Shown piece after piece: positions 6,966-8,081 of a stretch of DNA of 8,081 nucleotides (within the stretch, counting starts at the first letter, position 1; each line of letters starts with the position of its first letter). A model generated the notes under the pieces. The model saw nothing but the letters and a program-made list of their open reading frames with translations. It ran no database searches and had not been told where the DNA came from. The position numbers and the translations under genes were made by a program. This stretch comes from Thermoplasmata archaeon (lineage in GTDB: Archaea > Thermoplasmatota > Thermoplasmata > Lutacidiplasmatales > UBA184), in the NCBI GenBank assembly GCA_021823085.1, contig JAKAPG010000072.1:1-8081 (forward strand), written 5' to 3'.

Positions 6966-6973
6966 CCATAAGA
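6966..6973 (-). promoter_or_regulatory. TATA-like element of alaS
   Basis: The minus strand reads TCTTATGG, the most AT-rich stretch of the 104-base spacer between alaS and the MFS gene. Its centre is about 31-32 bases before ATG 6938, which fits an archaeal promoter giving a nearly leaderless mRNA. No Shine-Dalgarno sequence is seen before alaS. In the other direction the same bases read CCATAAGA and could also serve the MFS gene, with a leader of about 45 bases. Confidence 0.35.
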
Positions 6974-7021
6974 CGTTCGGAGGGGAGGCGGCTCGGGGAC
7001 CGTCGCTGGCCTGATGAGGGA

Positions 7022-7039
7022 GGCGGGCCCTCGCCCGCC
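7022..7039 (+). repeat. GC-rich hairpin in the leader of the MFS gene
   Basis: GGCGGGC (7022-7028) and GCCCGCC (7033-7039) form a perfect 7-bp stem with a CCTC loop, ending three bases before ATG 7043. A GGAGG at 7019-7023 is about 20 bases before the start and partly buried in the stem. If the region is transcribed, this could limit access to the start codon. No T-run follows the stem, so it is not an obvious terminator. Confidence 0.4.
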
Positions 7040-7042
7040 CGC

Positions 7043-8081
7043 ATGAGCGGCGAGGTCGTGTCGCTCGCCGAGGGACCGGCGGCGGCCCCGGTGATCGGTC
7101 TCACCGCAGCCTCCACCCGGCGCGCGACCGCGATCATGATCGCGGTCCGAACCGGCTACGCCTACAACTGGTACACCGTGGGGCCCGTGTTACCGGCGAT
7201 CGGCGCCCAGTTCTCGGTGGGGCCCGCCGACTGGGGCTTCCTCCTCGCCATCTTCCTGGTCGCGGCCGGACTTCTGCAGGTCCCGGCCGGGATGCTCGCC
7301 CAACGCTACGGTTCTCGCGCGGTCGCCCTCTCGGGAGCGGCGCTGCTCGGCGCGGCCAGCATCGCTTCCGGATTCGCGCCGACGTTCGCCTCGCTCGTCG
7401 TTCTGCGGGGCCTCGCCGGCGTGGGCGCGGCGCTCTTCTTCTCTCCGGCGATCGGGCTTATAGGGAGTCTCTATCCCGAGGGCAAGCGCGGGCTGCCGGT
7501 GGGGATTTTCAGTTCCGCGTTCAGCGGCGGAGCCGCCGCGGGCGTGCTGTTCAGCGCGATCGCGGTCGGTCCCCTCGGATGGCGATGGACTCTCGCGCTC
7601 GGCGGGATCGGGCTCCTCGCCCTCACGGTCGGCGCGGTCCGGCTCATCCCTCGCAACGCCGGAAGGCCCTTGCCGACGCCGGTTCCCCGGCCGAAGCTGC
7701 CCGCGGCCCTGCGGCTCCCGGCCCTCTGGGCGATCGGCTTCGCGTTCATCGGGCTCGAGGGAGCCACCTTCGCCACCGGGCAGTTCCTGGTCCCGTACGG
7801 GACGTTGGAGTTGGGGTGGGGAGCCGCCGTCGCGGGAGCAGTCGGAATGGCCTTTCTCCTCCCGAGCGTCGTCGGCGGACCGATCGGCGGCTACATCACG
7901 GAACGGCGGTCGGACCGTCGCACCCAGTTCTCGGTGGCGGGCGGGCTCGCTGCGGTCACGGTCTCCCTCATCCCGTGGGTCGGCCTCGTGCCGATGGTGT
8001 TCCTCGGGATCGTCTTCTCGTTCGCGTACGGCGCGACCTACGCGGTCATGTACGTGCTGCCGAACTACCTGCCCGGAGATC
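7043..8081 (+). CDS. Major facilitator superfamily transporter, C-terminus cut by window edge
   Basis: Direct translation from ATG 7043 gives 346 residues, open to the right edge. After a hydrophilic N-terminus of about 28 residues, roughly nine of the usual twelve membrane helices are seen. The MFS motif A in loop 2-3 is GMLAQRYGSR (83-92), and the helix-4 motif-B-like stretch LRGLAGVGAALFFSP is at 121-135. A basic, proline-rich central loop (201-222) separates the two halves, and GGPIGGYITERRSDRR (278-293) is the equivalent motif in the second half. The protein is a secondary carrier in the cytoplasmic membrane, resembling sugar-phosphate, nitrate or drug-type MFS members, and the substrate cannot be assigned. 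ATG 7043 is the first convincing in-frame start; no ATG or GTG codon occurs in frame over the 16 or so codons before it. A hairpin sits immediately upstream. Confidence 0.92.
   Translation, partial: MSGEVVSLAEGPAAAPVIGLTAASTRRATAIMIAVRTGYAYNWYTVGPVLPAIGAQFSVGPADWGFLLAIFLVAAGLLQVPAGMLAQRYGSRAVALSGAALLGAASIASGFAPTFASLVVLRGLAGVGAALFFSPAIGLIGSLYPEGKRGLPVGIFSSAFSGGAAAGVLFSAIAVGPLGWRWTLALGGIGLLALTVGAVRLIPRNAGRPLPTPVPRPKLPAALRLPALWAIGFAFIGLEGATFATGQFLVPYGTLELGWGAAVAGAVGMAFLLPSVVGGPIGGYITERRSDRRTQFSVAGGLAAVTVSLIPWVGLVPMVFLGIVFSFAYGATYAVMYVLPNYLPGD

Noticed and set aside
3669..6971. An 1100-codon open frame on the plus strand
   Set aside because: It lies out of frame over the U32 gene and antisense to alaS, both of which have unmistakable conserved motifs. 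In GC-rich DNA long shadow frames are common, and its translation is low-complexity Arg/Asp-rich.
7022..7039. Hairpin read as a bacterial-type intrinsic terminator
   Set aside because: No T-run follows, the divergent neighbour is transcribed away from it, and the stem sits directly before a start codon.
1..8081. tRNA, rRNA, CRISPR array, insertion sequence or defence island
   Set aside because: No cloverleaf, repeat-spacer pattern, transposase motif or terminal inverted repeats were found by reading; all genes are of known general families and the intergenic gaps are about 105 bases or less.

Overview
The window looks like ordinary chromosome from a GC-rich archaeon, most likely a member of the Thermoplasmatota (lineage is an inference). 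Four things point to Archaea. The alanyl-tRNA synthetase has the archaeal N-terminal zinc ribbon. The GMP synthase ATP-pyrophosphatase subunit stands alone, without a fused glutaminase domain. One regulator ends in an HTH_10 (bacterio-opsin-activator type) domain. Weak TATA-like elements sit about 27-32 bases before several start codons, as in leaderless archaeal transcripts. Seven genes are recognisable, and no mobile element, CRISPR array, rRNA or tRNA was seen.

Layout. Positions 1-1144 (minus) hold a purine pair: purE followed by the GMP synthase PP-loop subunit, joined by a GTGA start/stop overlap. purE as written carries an apparent one-base deletion near 1025-1028. From 1230 (plus), divergent from purE, lies a polytopic membrane protein resembling dolichol/phytol kinases, followed by an HTH_10 regulator ending at 2706. 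The regulator's 3' end overlaps the 3' end of a convergent chorismate-mutase-type protein (minus, 2656-3051). A 90-base divergent spacer with a 14-base perfect palindrome separates that gene from a peptidase-U32-family protein (plus, 3142-4365). The U32 gene meets alaS (minus, 4362-6938) tail to tail, and both stop codons are read from the same CTAG. After a 104-base divergent spacer, an MFS transporter (plus, from 7043) runs off the right edge.

How the genes relate. Only purE and the GMP synthase subunit are clearly one transcription unit and one pathway (de novo purine synthesis to GMP). The others are housekeeping or accessory genes packed closely, with strand switches and overlapping convergent ends. 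No new multi-gene system is evident. The items most worth a second look are the purE frameshift, the altered active-site positions in the chorismate-mutase-type protein, and the eight-cysteine U32 protein.
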